NCBI RefSeq assembly: GCF_029962835.1
Contig: NC_080577.1
Coordinates: 124,001 to 188,000 of the forward strand
DNA: 64,000 bases
Reading direction: 5' to 3'
Source: Magnolia sinica
Lineage: Eukaryota; Streptophyta; Magnoliopsida; Magnoliales; Magnoliaceae
Each line of letters starts with the position of its first letter. The stretch's first letter is position 1. The translations under genes and the position numbers were made by a program. Below, piece by piece: positions 24,097 to 36,512 of this stretch. Below the pieces are notes generated by a model, which searched no databases, was not told where the DNA came from, and was given only the letters and a program-made list of their open reading frames with translations.

Positions 24097-25398
24097 TGTT
24101 GAGACTCAAATATTGCATAATTTTTTCCATTTATATCTTGGTTTTATGAACATAAATCATCTTAATATTCTATTTTACTCATGTATGTGTTGCAAGGTGA
24201 ATTTAAGAGCTTAGATTGAAAAATTGTGCTAAAAAGTAAGAATTTGATGCTCAAAAATCACCAAGGCAAGGGATGGATCTTAGGAGATCAAGATTGAAGA
24301 ATTCACATGCCAAAGATTCAAGAAAACCAAGCGAGGAATGAAGAGAATCGAAGATTTGAAGTGAAGAATCCTGAAATCGTCCTGAAAAAGTGTATTATGA
24401 AGCTGTAAAGTTTATTTTGGAAAACTGCGCAGCAGGAAGTCTGTTTTAAACGAACTATGCAGCGAGAAGTCTATTTTGAAAAAATACGTATATTTGAGGC
24501 ATTTTCTAAGGTTTTTAACTTTGTACGAAAATTGGAGTTCCCTACTTATAAATAGGGCCTCCTAGGGCATTCTTAAACATTATTAGAAGCATTCAAGAGC
24601 AATATTTAGTTTTTTTTAAAGAGTTTTTAGTTTTATTAAAGCTTTATAAGTTGTTTCTTTCCTTTTAGATCTTTTCTATTTGCAATTTTTCTTCTTTCTT
24701 TCTTGTTGCTTTTTATTTCTGCAATTTAATTATATTTTTCTAAGTTCCCTCTAGCCCAAGCTAGAAGGGAAGCACATGGGTTTAATATTTCTTTAAGTTA
24801 TCATGATTGATTGTTTTAATGATGAGAAGAATGGTGATGCATATTATCTATTATTTAAGTTTTGTTTTTTATCCTTTTGTAAGATCAATATGTTTCCATC
24901 ATATGAGATCCACATTGATGGATAGGCTTACCCTAGATTAATTAGATTTCCTAGATAGGAGATGTTCTCAACCTGTTATATTTCTTTGATATTCATTATC
25001 CTATAGATATTGAATACTTAAAATCACTGGCGCTTGAGAATATATATCAATGGTGCAAATCCATTATTTTCTAATCTTTTATATCATTTATTAAAATATT
25101 TAAAGTGTTTTATTTTCCGATTAGGCTGACTATAGTGCTCAGATCCTAGTTGTGTTATCCAAATCATCATGATTTTGGAACATTAACCTATGTGTGGAAC
25201 TTTGAAGCTTGAGTGTTTTTTTATTCAGTTGAATTACATCCATTCAAAAATCCCAAAATCAAATCATCAGTTTAGTTTTTATTACTTAGTTTGTTTTGCA
25301 TTTGATTTTTTCCTTCTCGCAATTCATCTCTCTGTGGGATCGACCCTGTATTCACAAGAAATTACTTATGAACCTCTGCACTTGGAGGCAAGCAAACA
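24097..25398 (+). repeat. 5' LTR of the Athila-like element
   Basis: Same start, end and order as 33037-34339. A TATA-like TATAAATAGG lies near 24548 and would serve as the promoter. Confidence 0.95.
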
Positions 25399-25404
25399 AG
25401 TTTT

Positions 25405-25422
25405 TGGCGCCGTTGCCGGAGA
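25405..25422 (+). other. primer binding site, tRNA-Asp type
   Basis: TGGCGCCGTTGCCGGAGA lies a few bases inside the 5' LTR. From memory it matches the complement of the plant tRNA-Asp 3' end (TGGCGCCGTTGCCGGGGA) at all but one position. This primer is usual for Athila/Tat-type elements. Confidence 0.85.
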
Positions 25423-25768
25423 GAGACTAAGATAGATCAGATCTGTGCAAGATAGCTAAGGTAAGTTTTCTTCTAAACCCTCCAGATTTTCTGTAGATTT
25501 TTATTTTTTTATTTTTTATTTCTTTTCTTTTCTTTTTCTTTGAAAATAAATTCAGTTGGGTCTTTCAACCACTAACTATGACATAAGGTTGCCCTGCTTG
25601 GGATTTTATCACCCAAGTGCTATGGTTGTCCTATAGTTGCTGTTTGATCACAAAGATCATCCGCTGAATCTATTTTCCAGATTAGCATAGTTTAATTTCT
25701 GCATTAATTTTACTCTTATTTATTTATTTATTTTATTTTATTTTTAATTTTTAATTTTTTTATTTTTT

Positions 25769-26101
25769 GTGGACTGAACCCTCATGGTCGGCTCTGCCAC
25801 TTGGGTTGTTGATTTATTTTGCTTTGTGGACTGAACCCTCATGGTTGGCCTTGCCACCTGGGTTGTTGATTTATTTTGCTTTGTGGACTGAACCCCCATG
25901 GTTAGCCCTGCCACCTGGGTTGTTGATTTATTTTACTTTGTGGATTGAACCCTCATGGTTGGCTCTGCTACCTGGGTTGTTGATTTATTTTGCTTTGTGG
26001 ACTGAACCCTCATGGTTGGCCCTGCCACCTGGGTTGTTGATTTATTTTGCTTTGTGGACTGAACCCTCATGGTTGGCTCTGCCACCTGGGTTGTTGATTT
26101 A
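25769..26101 (+). repeat. six 57-bp tandem repeats in the leader of the Athila-like element
   Basis: GTGGACTGAACCCTCATGGT recurs at 25769, 25826, 25883, 25940, 25997 and 26054. As 57 is divisible by 3 the block stays open as a 19-residue repeat, but it sits between primer site and gag and need not be translated. Confidence 0.95.
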
Positions 26102-29100
26102 AGTTTTTATTTTTATTTTAAGTATTATACTTGCTATTTGAATTAGTGGTATTTGTTGTGTGGTGTGGATGGTTTGTCCCGTTGGAGTAGGGATCAAAAC
26201 AATCGACTTTCCTCTGAAGGGGGACTAGTTCCAGGCCTTGATCATTCACTTAGAAGAGGCACTCAACATCACTTGGATTCCATAACAGACCCAATTGATA
26301 ATCCAAATCCAAATCTGCCAGATCCAACTATAAATCAAAATAATCCTCCTCTTGAGGATGAAAATGAAGTTCATAGGAATGTATTAAACTAACCACGGAC
26401 TTTACGTGAACATTTACACCATGAGAGATCAACTTTACCATCTTGCATAGTGTTCCCTGCTTACACAGGGAATATTGATTTTAAACCAGGTGTGATTCAA
26501 TTAATTCCTAAATTTCATGGCTTAGATTCTGAAAGCCCCTACTTGCACCTTAAGGACTTTGAGGAAGTAATTGCAACGTTACAAGTAAACAATAGCAATA
26601 GAGATGTACTTAAGCTTAGGTTATTCTCATTTTCTCTAAAGGATCGGGCCAAAGCATGGCTCAACTCTCTAAGACCTAATTCCATCACTTCATAGCAAGC
26701 CTTAAGTAGAGAGTTTTTGAAAAAGTTCTTTCCCAGACACAAAACAAATGCACTAAAACAAGAAATCATGTCATTCTCCCAAAAGGGGAATGAACTATTT
26801 TTTCAAGCTTGGGAGCGCTTCAAAGACATTCTAATTACTTGTCCACATCATGGTTATGAACCATGGCACGTGATTGATGCTTTCCGAAAGGGGCTCACCA
26901 TGGATACCCGTCAGTTTATAGAGATGATGTGTTGTGGAACCTTTCTTGACAAAGATCATAATGAGGCTTGGGATTTTCTAGATATGTTAGCAGAGAATAC
27001 TCAGACATGGGATGTCTCTGCTAAATCAGACCAAACTAGACCCATTCCTAGAGAGAAAGCGGGAATGTATGTCCTAAGAGAGGAAGACGACCTTAATGCA
27101 AAATTCGCTGCATTGGCTAGAAAGGTCGAAGCCTTGAAAATTAGGAAGGTTGATATGGTTAAAGCAAACACTTCCTTAGGTAATTTTTATAGCATTTGTG
27201 GTGGTACAAACCATGACACAAAGGATTGTCTAATAATCTCAGTTGTACAAAATATCACGCATGAGCATGATCCAGCAAATGCTATAAATAATTACCAAAG
27301 GTCAGTTATGCAACCATTGGGAAACACGTACAATCCAAATTGGCGTAACCATCCTAATCTTAGTTGGAGGAATGGACCACAAATTAATGTGCCCAATGCA
27401 CCTCAAATGCCTCCACAAAATAACTTCTTTGGGGCACCTAACAATGCACCATATGTGCCCCCGCCAAAGCGATCATCTGTGGAGGATGCATTGACCACAT
27501 TCATGAACTCTCAAGCTCAAATGAATCAGTCTCTAATCCAATCAAATCAGGAATTAAAGACAGTTGTGGCTAGGATTGAGACTCAACTAAATGCTAGGGA
27601 AAAAGGCACCCTTCCTTCTCAACCTGTGCCAAACTCTAAAAACACACATTTCATTGGAGACTCAAATTCAAGTGAGCTACATCATGAACAAGCTAAGGCC
27701 ATCATTACCTTGAAAAGTGGAAAAGAGGTCGATAACAAGATAATGCAACCGGTAGAAATACCAGAGAATAAGCCACTGTCTCAAGAAAATGATGAACCGG
27801 CAATGGTTCAAAAGCCACAACAGCAAAAGGATAAAGAGACTAAGTCATATGAGCCTCCAGTTCCGTTCCCATCTAGACTTCGGAATCCAACTGTCCCCAT
27901 GAAATATCAAGAGGTGTTGAATGTGCTCCAAAAGGTTACTGTCAATATTCCTCTACTTGATGCCATTAGACAAATTCCATCATATGCTAAATATCTCAAG
28001 GACTTGTGCACTGTAAAGAGAAAATTAAATGTGCACAAAAAGGCCTTCCTTACTGAGAAAGTGAGCGCTATCATTCAACAAAGGGTTGTACCCAAATACA
28101 AAGACCCGGAAAGTCTCACTATTCCTTGTATTATTGGGAATTTTCAAATTGAGCATGCTTTGCTAGATTTGGGTGCAAGTGTCAACTTAGTACCTTATTC
28201 GGTTTACAAACAAATGGGGTTAGGCGAGCTTCAACCAACCACGATTACACTCCAACTCGCTGACCGCTCTATTAAGGTACCAAGGGAAATTTTAGAGGAT
28301 GTGCTAGTCCAAGTGGAGAAATTCTACTTCCCCGTGGATTTTATTGTACTAGACACTGAACTATGTGTAAATGCTAGCGCTCAAGTTCCCATCATTTTAG
28401 GCCGCCCTTTCCTAGCAACTTCAAATGCAATCATAAATTGCAGGAATGAAATGATGAACTTGTCTTTTGGTAACATGACTCTAGAGCTAAATATTTTCAA
28501 TCTATGTAAGCAGCCCATTGATAATAATGAGATCCATGAGTTGAATTTCATGGACTGCTTGATAGAAGAAGAAGAATTAGAACCTAGTCTGACTGAGGAA
28601 TTGATTCAAGTCATTGGAGACTTGAAAAATTCTGATTTAGAAAAAGTGCTTGCTGAAATTTCTGATGATAATGAGAGCACTACCACCCAGGACATTGGTA
28701 TGTACCAATGGAGACCGCGCACTCAAATCCTATCTATCGAGGACTTGCGACCTCTGCCATCACCAACCAATGTTTCAAAGCTTGATTTAAAACCACTACC
28801 AAATGAGCTTAAGTATGTATACTTAGGTGAAAATAAAACTTATCCTGTGGTGATCTCTTCATTTTTAGAGAAGGATCAAGAGATTAAGTTGTTGAAAGTT
28901 CTAAGGGACCACAAAGGAGCCTTGGGCTGGACCATTTCTGACATTAAAGGTATAAGCCCTTCCATATGCACCCATCGGATCTACCTCGATGATGACGCCA
29001 AACTAATTAGACAACCTCAAAGGTGTCTTAATCCAAACATGATGGAAGTTGTAAAAAATGAGGTGATCAAATTATTGGATGTGGGAATCATCTACCCAAT

Positions 29101-31845
29101 ATCCGATAGTGTTTGGGTGAGTCCAACTCAAGTAGTCCCAAAGAAATCTGGAATAACTATTGTGCAGAATTCTAATAATGAACTCATACCAACATGTGTC
29201 ATCACTGGTTGGCGTGTTTGCATTGACTATAGAAAATTGAACCAAGTCACAAAGAATGACCATTTCCCTCTACCATTCATTGATCAAGTTTTAGAGAGGG
29301 TAGCAGGTCACTCCTTCTATAGTTTTCTTGATGGATATTCTTGATATAACCAAATAGAAATAGCCCTGGAAGACCAAGAGAAAACCACGTTCACTTATCC
29401 ATTTGGCACGTTTGCTTTCAAACGGATGCCATTTGGATTGTGTAACGCCCCAACAACTTTCCAACGGTGTATGTTAAGTATTTTTTCAAATATGGTTAGA
29501 AAGTTTCTTGAGGTTTTCATGGACGACTTCTCTATATTTGGGAGTAGTTTTGAGGAATGCCTCAACAATTTATCTCTTGTCTTGTCTAGGTGTGAAGAGA
29601 AACACCTTGTCTTAAATTGGGAGAAATGTTATTTCATGGTTCAAAAGGAAATTGTTTTGGGCCATGTTATCTCCAAAAATGGAATCGAGGTAGATCGCTC
29701 AAAACTTGACATTATTGCTAATCTACCTATCCCCCGAACTGTTAGAGATATTAGATTACTTATAGGGCATGCTGGTTTTTATAGAAGATTCATCAAGGAT
29801 TTTAGTACCATTACTAGACCCTTGACTAATCTTTTTCAAAAGGATGTTCCATTTAAGTAGACAAATGAGTGTACAAGTGCATTTAATAAAATTAAATCAT
29901 CCCTTACCACTGCACCTATCATGCGTCCACCAAATTGGACACTTCCTTTTGAACTAATGTGCGATGCAAGTGATTATGCCATAGGGGCTGTTTTGGGCCA
30001 AAGGAAAGATAAACGGCCCTACGTTATTCACTATGCGAGTAAAACTCTAAACTCGGCCCAAGTGAACTACTCAACAACTGAAAAATAGTTACTTGCAGTA
30101 GTTTTTACTTTGGATAAGTTTAGGTCCTACTTACTGGGATCCAAAGTGGTCATTTTCACGGACCACACGGCTTTGAAATATTTATTATCTAAGAAGGATG
30201 CAAAGCCGAGACTTTTAAGATGGATCCTCCTACTCCAAGAATTTGAATTAGAGATAAAAGATAAGAAATGAGTAGAAAACGTAGTGGCCGATCACCTTTC
30301 TAGATTGGTGTTAGATGATTCCATTGAGGAGATGCATATCCAGGACACTTTTCCTGATGAACAATTATTTGCGATTTCCAAATTGCCTTGGTATGCGGAT
30401 ATAGTGAACTATCTTGTAATGGAAAAAATGCCATATCATTGGAAGTCACAAGATAGGAAGCGTTTTGAAACCGAGGTTAGGAACTTCTTCTGGGATGACC
30501 CGTATTTATATAAATATGGGACTGATCAAATTTTTAGACATTGTGTTCTAGAGGATGAAGTTCAGAGTGTTATTTTCTTTTGTCACATGGAAGCATGTGG
30601 TGGCCATTTTTCTGCTAAGAAAACCACTGCAAAAATCCTGCAGTGTGGTTTTTACTGGCCCACCATGTTTAAAGACACCCATGCTTTCTGTGTTGCTTGT
30701 GATAGATGTCAAAGGTTGGGAAGAGTGTCCCGGCGCAACATGATGCCTTTATCCCCAGTTTTACCATTGGAGATTTTTTATTGTTGGGGTATTGATTTTA
30801 TGGGTCCATTTCCATCTTCTTTTGGATTTCTTTATATATTGGTTGGTGTGGACTATGTTTCAAAGTGAATTGAGGCAGTTCCAAGTAGGACCAATGACAA
30901 CAAAGTGGTCATACGATTCCTCAAGGAAAATATTTTTGCTAGATTTGGAACTTCAAATGCCATCATTAGTGATGGCGGGTCTCACTTTTGCAATAGAACA
31001 TTTGAGGCTTTGATGAAGAAATATGGTATCAAGCATAAAGTGAACACCCCATACCACCTACAAACGAGTGGGCAAGCTGAGATTTCTAATCAGGAAATCA
31101 AACACATTTTAGAGAAAACTATAAGGCCAGATAGGAAGGATTGGTCCCTCAGACTATCCGACGCTTTATGGGCTTATAGGACTGCTTATAAGACCCCGAT
31201 TGGAATGTCCCCATACAGATTGGTGTATGGAAAGGCTTGCCACTTGCCTGTGGAATTGGAACATAGAGCCTACTGGGCAATAAAGAAATTAAACTTTGAT
31301 ATGGATCAAGCAAGTGGACAAAGGAAATTAGAGTTGAATGAATTAGAGGAGCTGAGAAGAGACACCTATGAAAATTCTAAAATTTACAAAGAGATGACCA
31401 AAACTTTTCATGACAAAAATATCCTGAGGAAGAATTTTGAACCTCAGCAAAAGGTCCTATTGTACAATTCTCGTTTTCAGTTCTTTCTGGGAAAGTTAAG
31501 ATCAAGATGGACAGGCCCCTTCATGGTGAAGAATGTTTATACTCATGGGGCTATTGAAATTGAGAATCCACGTAATGGTAATGTGTACAAGGTTAATAGT
31601 CAGAGATTGAAGCCTTATGTGGAAAACTTTCATTTGGGAGAGGAGTCTGTCCCTCTTCATGAGCCAGAATATTTAGAATGATGCTCCTGGTCTTAAGGAA
31701 CATTTGTGTAGGATTTGTATCATATTCAATTTTTTTAGTGTCACATAGCAGGTGAGTTTTTCATGGCAGGTACTATCCACCCTTTCTTTTATTTTTATTG
31801 TTCTCTGCATTACATTATCATTACATTAGGGACAATGTAGATTTC

Positions 31846-31866
31846 AGGTTGGGGGGTGTGGATAGT
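31846..31866 (+). other. internal polypurine-tract-like site of the Athila-like element
   Basis: GGTTGGGGGGTGTGGATAG lies ~170 bp after the end of the integrase part. The same GGTTGGGGGGTG word precedes the 3' LTR at 33025-33036. A duplicated tract could be a secondary start for plus-strand DNA synthesis, which is known in some retroelements; this is an inference. Confidence 0.5.
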
Positions 31867-33024
31867 CATCCATGTGAAAGTTTTTTTTTTTGGGGTTTCA
31901 GTTTATTTTATTATTATTTTTATTATTTTTATGTTTCAGTTAGGTTTAAGTTTATTTTTTTTTAGGTTTATGAAAAAAAAAAAATTCAATATTTTCAAAA
32001 TAATATTTTTATATACAAGAATGTGAACATGATATTATGCGAATTTCAAAGGCAAAGTTAATATTTATAGTAGTCAGAATTCTGATAACTGAAAATTATA
32101 AACTTGAGTTCAATTATCTAATCACTAGTTTAAAGTGAGTTGTAATTTGATGTACTGAATTCACAATACATCCTATCTAACTAAGTGAGGAATATGATAT
32201 GTGAACTAGAATAACAACTTTTGATTCAAACAAGATTGAATGAACTAGTACCATTGATATATGTTTAAAAGAGAGAATATTAAAGGGAAAAAAAAAGTGA
32301 TAGGAAAAAGGAATTTTTATTATAGAGCATGAATGCAATGATCATAACAATCGTGTCAGTAATCCGGAGTAAGGATACCTAAGTATCCATTACTGTTACC
32401 ATTACAAGTACGATACCTTAAGTTATGAAGCAAACCCGATGGGAATCTTCATCTAAGGGTGGTCTATAATAATGAGGATATAATGATAAAAGAAGAAATG
32501 TCATAAAAAAAATGAGATAACTAGAGATTTCATATTCTTGGGATGATTGAAAAGAGTTAGGATAGAGAACATGCATATTTCTCAAAGTTAGACTAGTGTC
32601 ACGGAGCACCTAAGGATATTGGATCATAACTATTCTAAATTTTGATTAGGTTTCTGAACTCAAGGATGTAATGAATTAAAAAATTAAGATTCTAGCTAAC
32701 TTCATATCTAGGGTAAGTATTATTTTGTTTTGGAATTTATATGATGAATGGAGGCATAATTGTATAAATTTCTGAGTGTTGAAATATTTTTCATGTTTTC
32801 AATGTTTGTGGGTAACATTTCTGGAAACCCTCACGAGACTATAACTCGTCCACTAGGGGAAACCTAGGGGTTTAAAGGCTTGTTGCATATGCTAAATGCA
32901 ATCGAGATTACCTACGAAAGTGGTGTAGTTAGAATTTTTTTCATTATCATTTTATTTTTAAAATTAATTTTTATTCTTATTTTTATTTTTCTTCGCTTAT
33001 TTTGCTCGGGACTAGCAAAATGCT

Positions 33025-33036
33025 GGTTGGGGGGTG
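33025..33036 (+). other. polypurine tract of the Athila-like element
   Basis: GGTTGGGGGGTG directly precedes the TGTTGAG start of the 3' LTR, the expected position for the plus-strand primer. Confidence 0.8.
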
Positions 33037-34339
33037 TGTTGAGACTCAAATATTGCATAATTTTTCCCATTTATATCTTGGTTTTATGAACATAAATCAT
33101 CTTAATATTCTATTTTACTCATGTATGTGTTGTAAGGTGAATTTAAGAGCTTGGATTGAAAAATGGTGCTAAAAAGTAAGAATTTGATGCTCAAAAATCA
33201 CTAAGGCAAGAGATAGATCTTAGGAGATCAAGATTGAAGAATTCACATGCCAAAGATCCAAGAAAACCAAGCGAGGAATGAAGAGAATCGAAGATTTGAA
33301 GTGAAGAATCTTGAAATCGTCCTGAAAAAGTGTATTTTGAAGCTGTGAAGTTTATTTTGAAAAATTGCACAACAGGAAGTCTGTTTTAAACGAACTATGC
33401 AGCGGGAAGTCTATTTTGAAAAAATACGTATATTTGAGGCGTTTTCTAGGGTTTTTTACTTTGTATGAAAATTGGAGTTCCCTACTTAAAAATAGGGCCT
33501 CCTAGGGCATTCTTAAACATTATTAGAAGCATTCAAGAGCAATATTTAGTTTTTTTTTTAAGAGTTTTTAGTTTTCTTAAAGCTTTATAAGTTGTTTCTT
33601 TCCTTTTAGATCTTTTCTATTTGCAATTTTTCTTCTTTCTTTCTTGTTGTTTTTATTTCTGCAATTTAATTATGTTTTTCTAAGTTCCCTCTAGCCCAAG
33701 CTAGAAGGGAAGCACATGGGTTTAATATTTTTTTAAGTTATCATGATTGATTGTTTTAATGATGAGAAGAATGGTGTATGCATGTTATCTATTATTTAGG
33801 TTTTGTTTTTTATCCTTTTGTAAGATCCATATGTTTCCATTATATGAGATCCACATTGATGGATAGGCTTACCCTAGATTAATCAGATTTCCTAGATAGG
33901 AGATGTTCTCAACCTGTTATATTTCTTTGATATTCATTATCCTATAGATATTGAATACTTAAAATCACCGGCGCTTGAGAATATATATCAATAGTGCAAA
34001 TCCATTATTTTCTAATATTTTATATCATTTATTAAAATATTTAAAGTGTTTTATTTTCCGATTAGGCTGACCATAGTGCTTAGATCCTAGTTGTGTTATC
34101 CAAATCATCATGATTTTGGAACATTAACTTATGTGTGGAACTTTGAAGCTTGGGTGTTTTTTTATTCAGTTGAATTACATCCATTCAAAAATCCCAAAAT
34201 CAAATCATCAGTTTAGTTTTTATTACTTAGTTTGTTTTGCATTTGATTTTTTCCTTCTCGCAATTCATCTCTCTGTGGGATCGACCCTGTATTCACAAGA
34301 TATTACTTATGAACCTCTGCACTTGGAGGCAAGCAAACA
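33037..34339 (+). repeat. 3' LTR of the Athila-like element
   Basis: Matches 24097-25398 end to end and is followed by the TTTTA target duplication (34340-34344) and then by the resumed left arm of the fold-back element. Confidence 0.95.
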
Positions 34340-34344
34340 TTTTA

Positions 34345-34650
34345 CCAGATCATTTTAGGGCATGATCCCAAAATCGAAGCGTAAATAAAGTTCAAGTGGA
34401 CCACATCATAGGAAACAATATGGATAATTACGTCCACCATTGAAACCTTCCCAGTGCTCAAAGTGATATTTTTGTCATCCAATCTGTTCATAAGGTCACA
34501 AAGACAATGATGAAGGGAAAGCATAGATATCATCTTGGTCCAAAAGTTCAGTAGGTGTTCAATTCCCCATGTTTCATTTGGTGTGGTCCACTTGAGCTTT
34601 GTATACGCTTAGGTTTTGGATTCATGGACTAAAATGAGCTATAAAAACGG
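34345..34650. repeat. inner palindrome present only in the left arm
   Basis: CCAGATCATTTTAGGGCATG at the start is mirrored by CATGGACTAAAATGAGCTAT at the end (34625-34644), with GTGGACCAC near 34403 mirrored by GTGGTCCAC near 34582. It is a MITE-like hairpin of the GTGG/CCAC family. In the right arm the sequence passes directly from CGTCCATCCGTTTTT to GAGAAATTTACA (as reverse complement), without this hairpin. Confidence 0.7.
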
Positions 34651-35870
34651 AGAGAAATTTACAACTGTACAACCCATTTATAGCCCATTTACGAGACGAA
34701 GCCCACCTCATTTTACCTTACAAGAATAAGCCCCAGCTGTATGGATGACTTGCTAAAGGTTGAAAATGCCCCTACTATTTCCTTCAAGCGGATCAGTGGT
34801 GCTCGAAGACGAGCGCTGACGCTCCTCGAACTCTAAGCTGTATGAACTGTTCAAAAGATATCAAAGTTACATGGGCCCAACAGTTACGTATTTATTATAT
34901 CCACAACGTTCATCCATATTTTGAGATCATTTCGGAGCATTATCAAAAAAAAAAAAAAAATCATATCCAAAGATCAACTGGACCACACCACAAAGAGCAG
35001 TGGGAAAATTGATTTTCACCGTTAAAAATTTTGTAGGACCCACCATAACATTTATTTTTCATCCAATCTATTCATAAGGTCACAAAGACCAGGATGAAGA
35101 GGAAAAACAAGTTTCATAATGATCCAAAACTTCTGTGACCCCTAAAAGGGTTTTAATGGTAGACGTTCAATCCTCCACAACCTTTAACAGTGTGAACCAC
35201 TTGATAGCTAGATTTGTCTTATTTTTCGTCTCAAGCCTTAATACGAGTTTGCCAAGAAGATGGACGGTTTGGATATAACACATAGCTCATAATAGGACCC
35301 ACAAAAAGCGGTGGTGATTACAACAGCAAATTTTTTTTTTAAAAAAATAACAATAATAATAAATAAATAAACTGGGAACTTATGGCTACGGGGCTTTCTA
35401 TAGCTATGGATAATAACTGTAGCTATAGCCCTAGCCCCTGCCATTTCGATATGTCCTCTTATACTTATCGAAGGTCTTTCGATTAATCGAAAAATGTCCA
35501 GAACTGTCCAGCGAGTTTGCCTTAAAAATCCTGCAATTTTCGATACATATCGAAGTGTATTCGATATGTATCAAAGGTATTTTATTTTTTTTTATTTTTT
35601 TATTTTTTTATATGGAGAACTTCATTTTACCTACAATTTTCTCTAATACGTATTTATATAAATATGTATATATAAGCATATAAATTTTTTTCTCTCTGTT
35701 TTTTTTTCATTTCTTTCTTTATTCATTTAACAAGAATATCTTATAAACCAAAATTAGTTACTTGACGTACCCTATATGATTTTGGGGTAGGATAAGCTAC
35801 TTTAGCCAACCAACCTAATTATTTTTCAAGATTCCATCAGGTCGATGGTCGAAAACCCATTTCATTTACT
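34650..35870 (+). repeat. fold-back element, left arm (outer, non-array part)
   Basis: The reverse complement lies at 41670-42925. It contains GAGAAATTTACAACTGTAC at the outer side and GATTTTGGGGTAGGATAAGC, then CAACCAACCTAATTA, at the inner side, just before the array. It includes a MITE-like CAACTGGACCACACCAC block near 34976. No coding content was seen. Confidence 0.85.
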
Positions 35871-36512
35871 TCACGGTCAATTTCAATCAGTTCGCGGTTA
35901 ATTTCACTTATTTCATTTACTTCGCGATCAATTCCATGCATTTCATGGTCAATCTCGGCGATTCCGTTTTTTCCATGCATTTCATGGTCAATTCCCTTCA
36001 CTTCACGGTCATTTCCATGCATTTCACGGTCAATTCGCTTCACTTCACAGTCATTTTCATGCATTTTATGGTCAATCCCGGCGATTCTATTTTGATTCAC
36101 GGTCATTTCCATGCATTTCACGGTCAATTCCCTTCACTTCACGGTCATTTCCATGCATTTCACGGTTAATTCACTTCACTTCGCGGTCATTTCCATGCAT
36201 TTCACAGTCATTCCCGCCTATTCCGTATTGATTCACGATCATTTCGACGCATTTCACGGTGAAGTGTAGCGATTGGACCATGAAATGCGCGGAAATGACC
36301 GTTAAGTGAAGGGGCATGACCGTGAAATGCATCGAAATGACCATGAATCAACACGGAATAGGCGTGAATGACCCTGATATGCATGGAAATGACCGTGAAG
36401 TGAGGCGATTGGACCGTGAAATGCGCGGAAATGACCATGAAGTGAAGGGGCATGACCGTGAAATGCGCCGAAATGACTGTGAATCAACACTGAATAGGCA
36501 GGAATGACCGTG
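35870..36512. repeat. 21-bp/42-bp subrepeat array, left block, with one orientation flip
   Basis: Units start TTCACGGTCA and continue with either TTTCCATGCAT or ATTCGCTTCAC, giving alternating 21-bp forms and a 42-bp dimer. Orientation is forward to ~36255, where ATTTCACGGTGAAGTGTAGC forms a palindromic switch, and reverse from there to 36512, where the solo LTR interrupts. Many long open frames on both strands are a by-product of the 21-bp period. Confidence 0.9.

Larger units (their letters stand above)
24097..34339 (+). mobile_element. Athila-like Ty3/gypsy LTR retrotransposon, nearly complete in outline but broken
   Basis: Two LTRs of ~1.30 kb (24097-25398 and 33037-34339) start TGTTGAG and end GCAAACA, and a 5-bp target duplication TTTTA lies at 24092-24096 and 34340-34344. 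A tRNA-Asp-type primer site follows the left LTR. Parts in order: leader with six 57-bp repeats, gag (~26.4-27.2 kb), protease (~28.1-28.4), RT (~29.0-29.8), RNase H (~29.9-30.25), integrase (~30.55-31.65), then ~1.35 kb non-coding. Words such as HFPLPFIDQVLERVAGH, NFQIEHALLDLGASVNLVPY and VADHLSRL are of Athila type. The coding region has about half a dozen breaks. The LTRs differ at roughly 3 percent of sites by eye, which means a young insertion of perhaps one to several million years depending on the rate. Confidence 0.93.

Noticed and set aside
25767-26102. Repeat protein of six 19-residue units
   Set aside because: The unit lies in the retroelement leader between primer binding site and gag; open only because 57 is divisible by 3.
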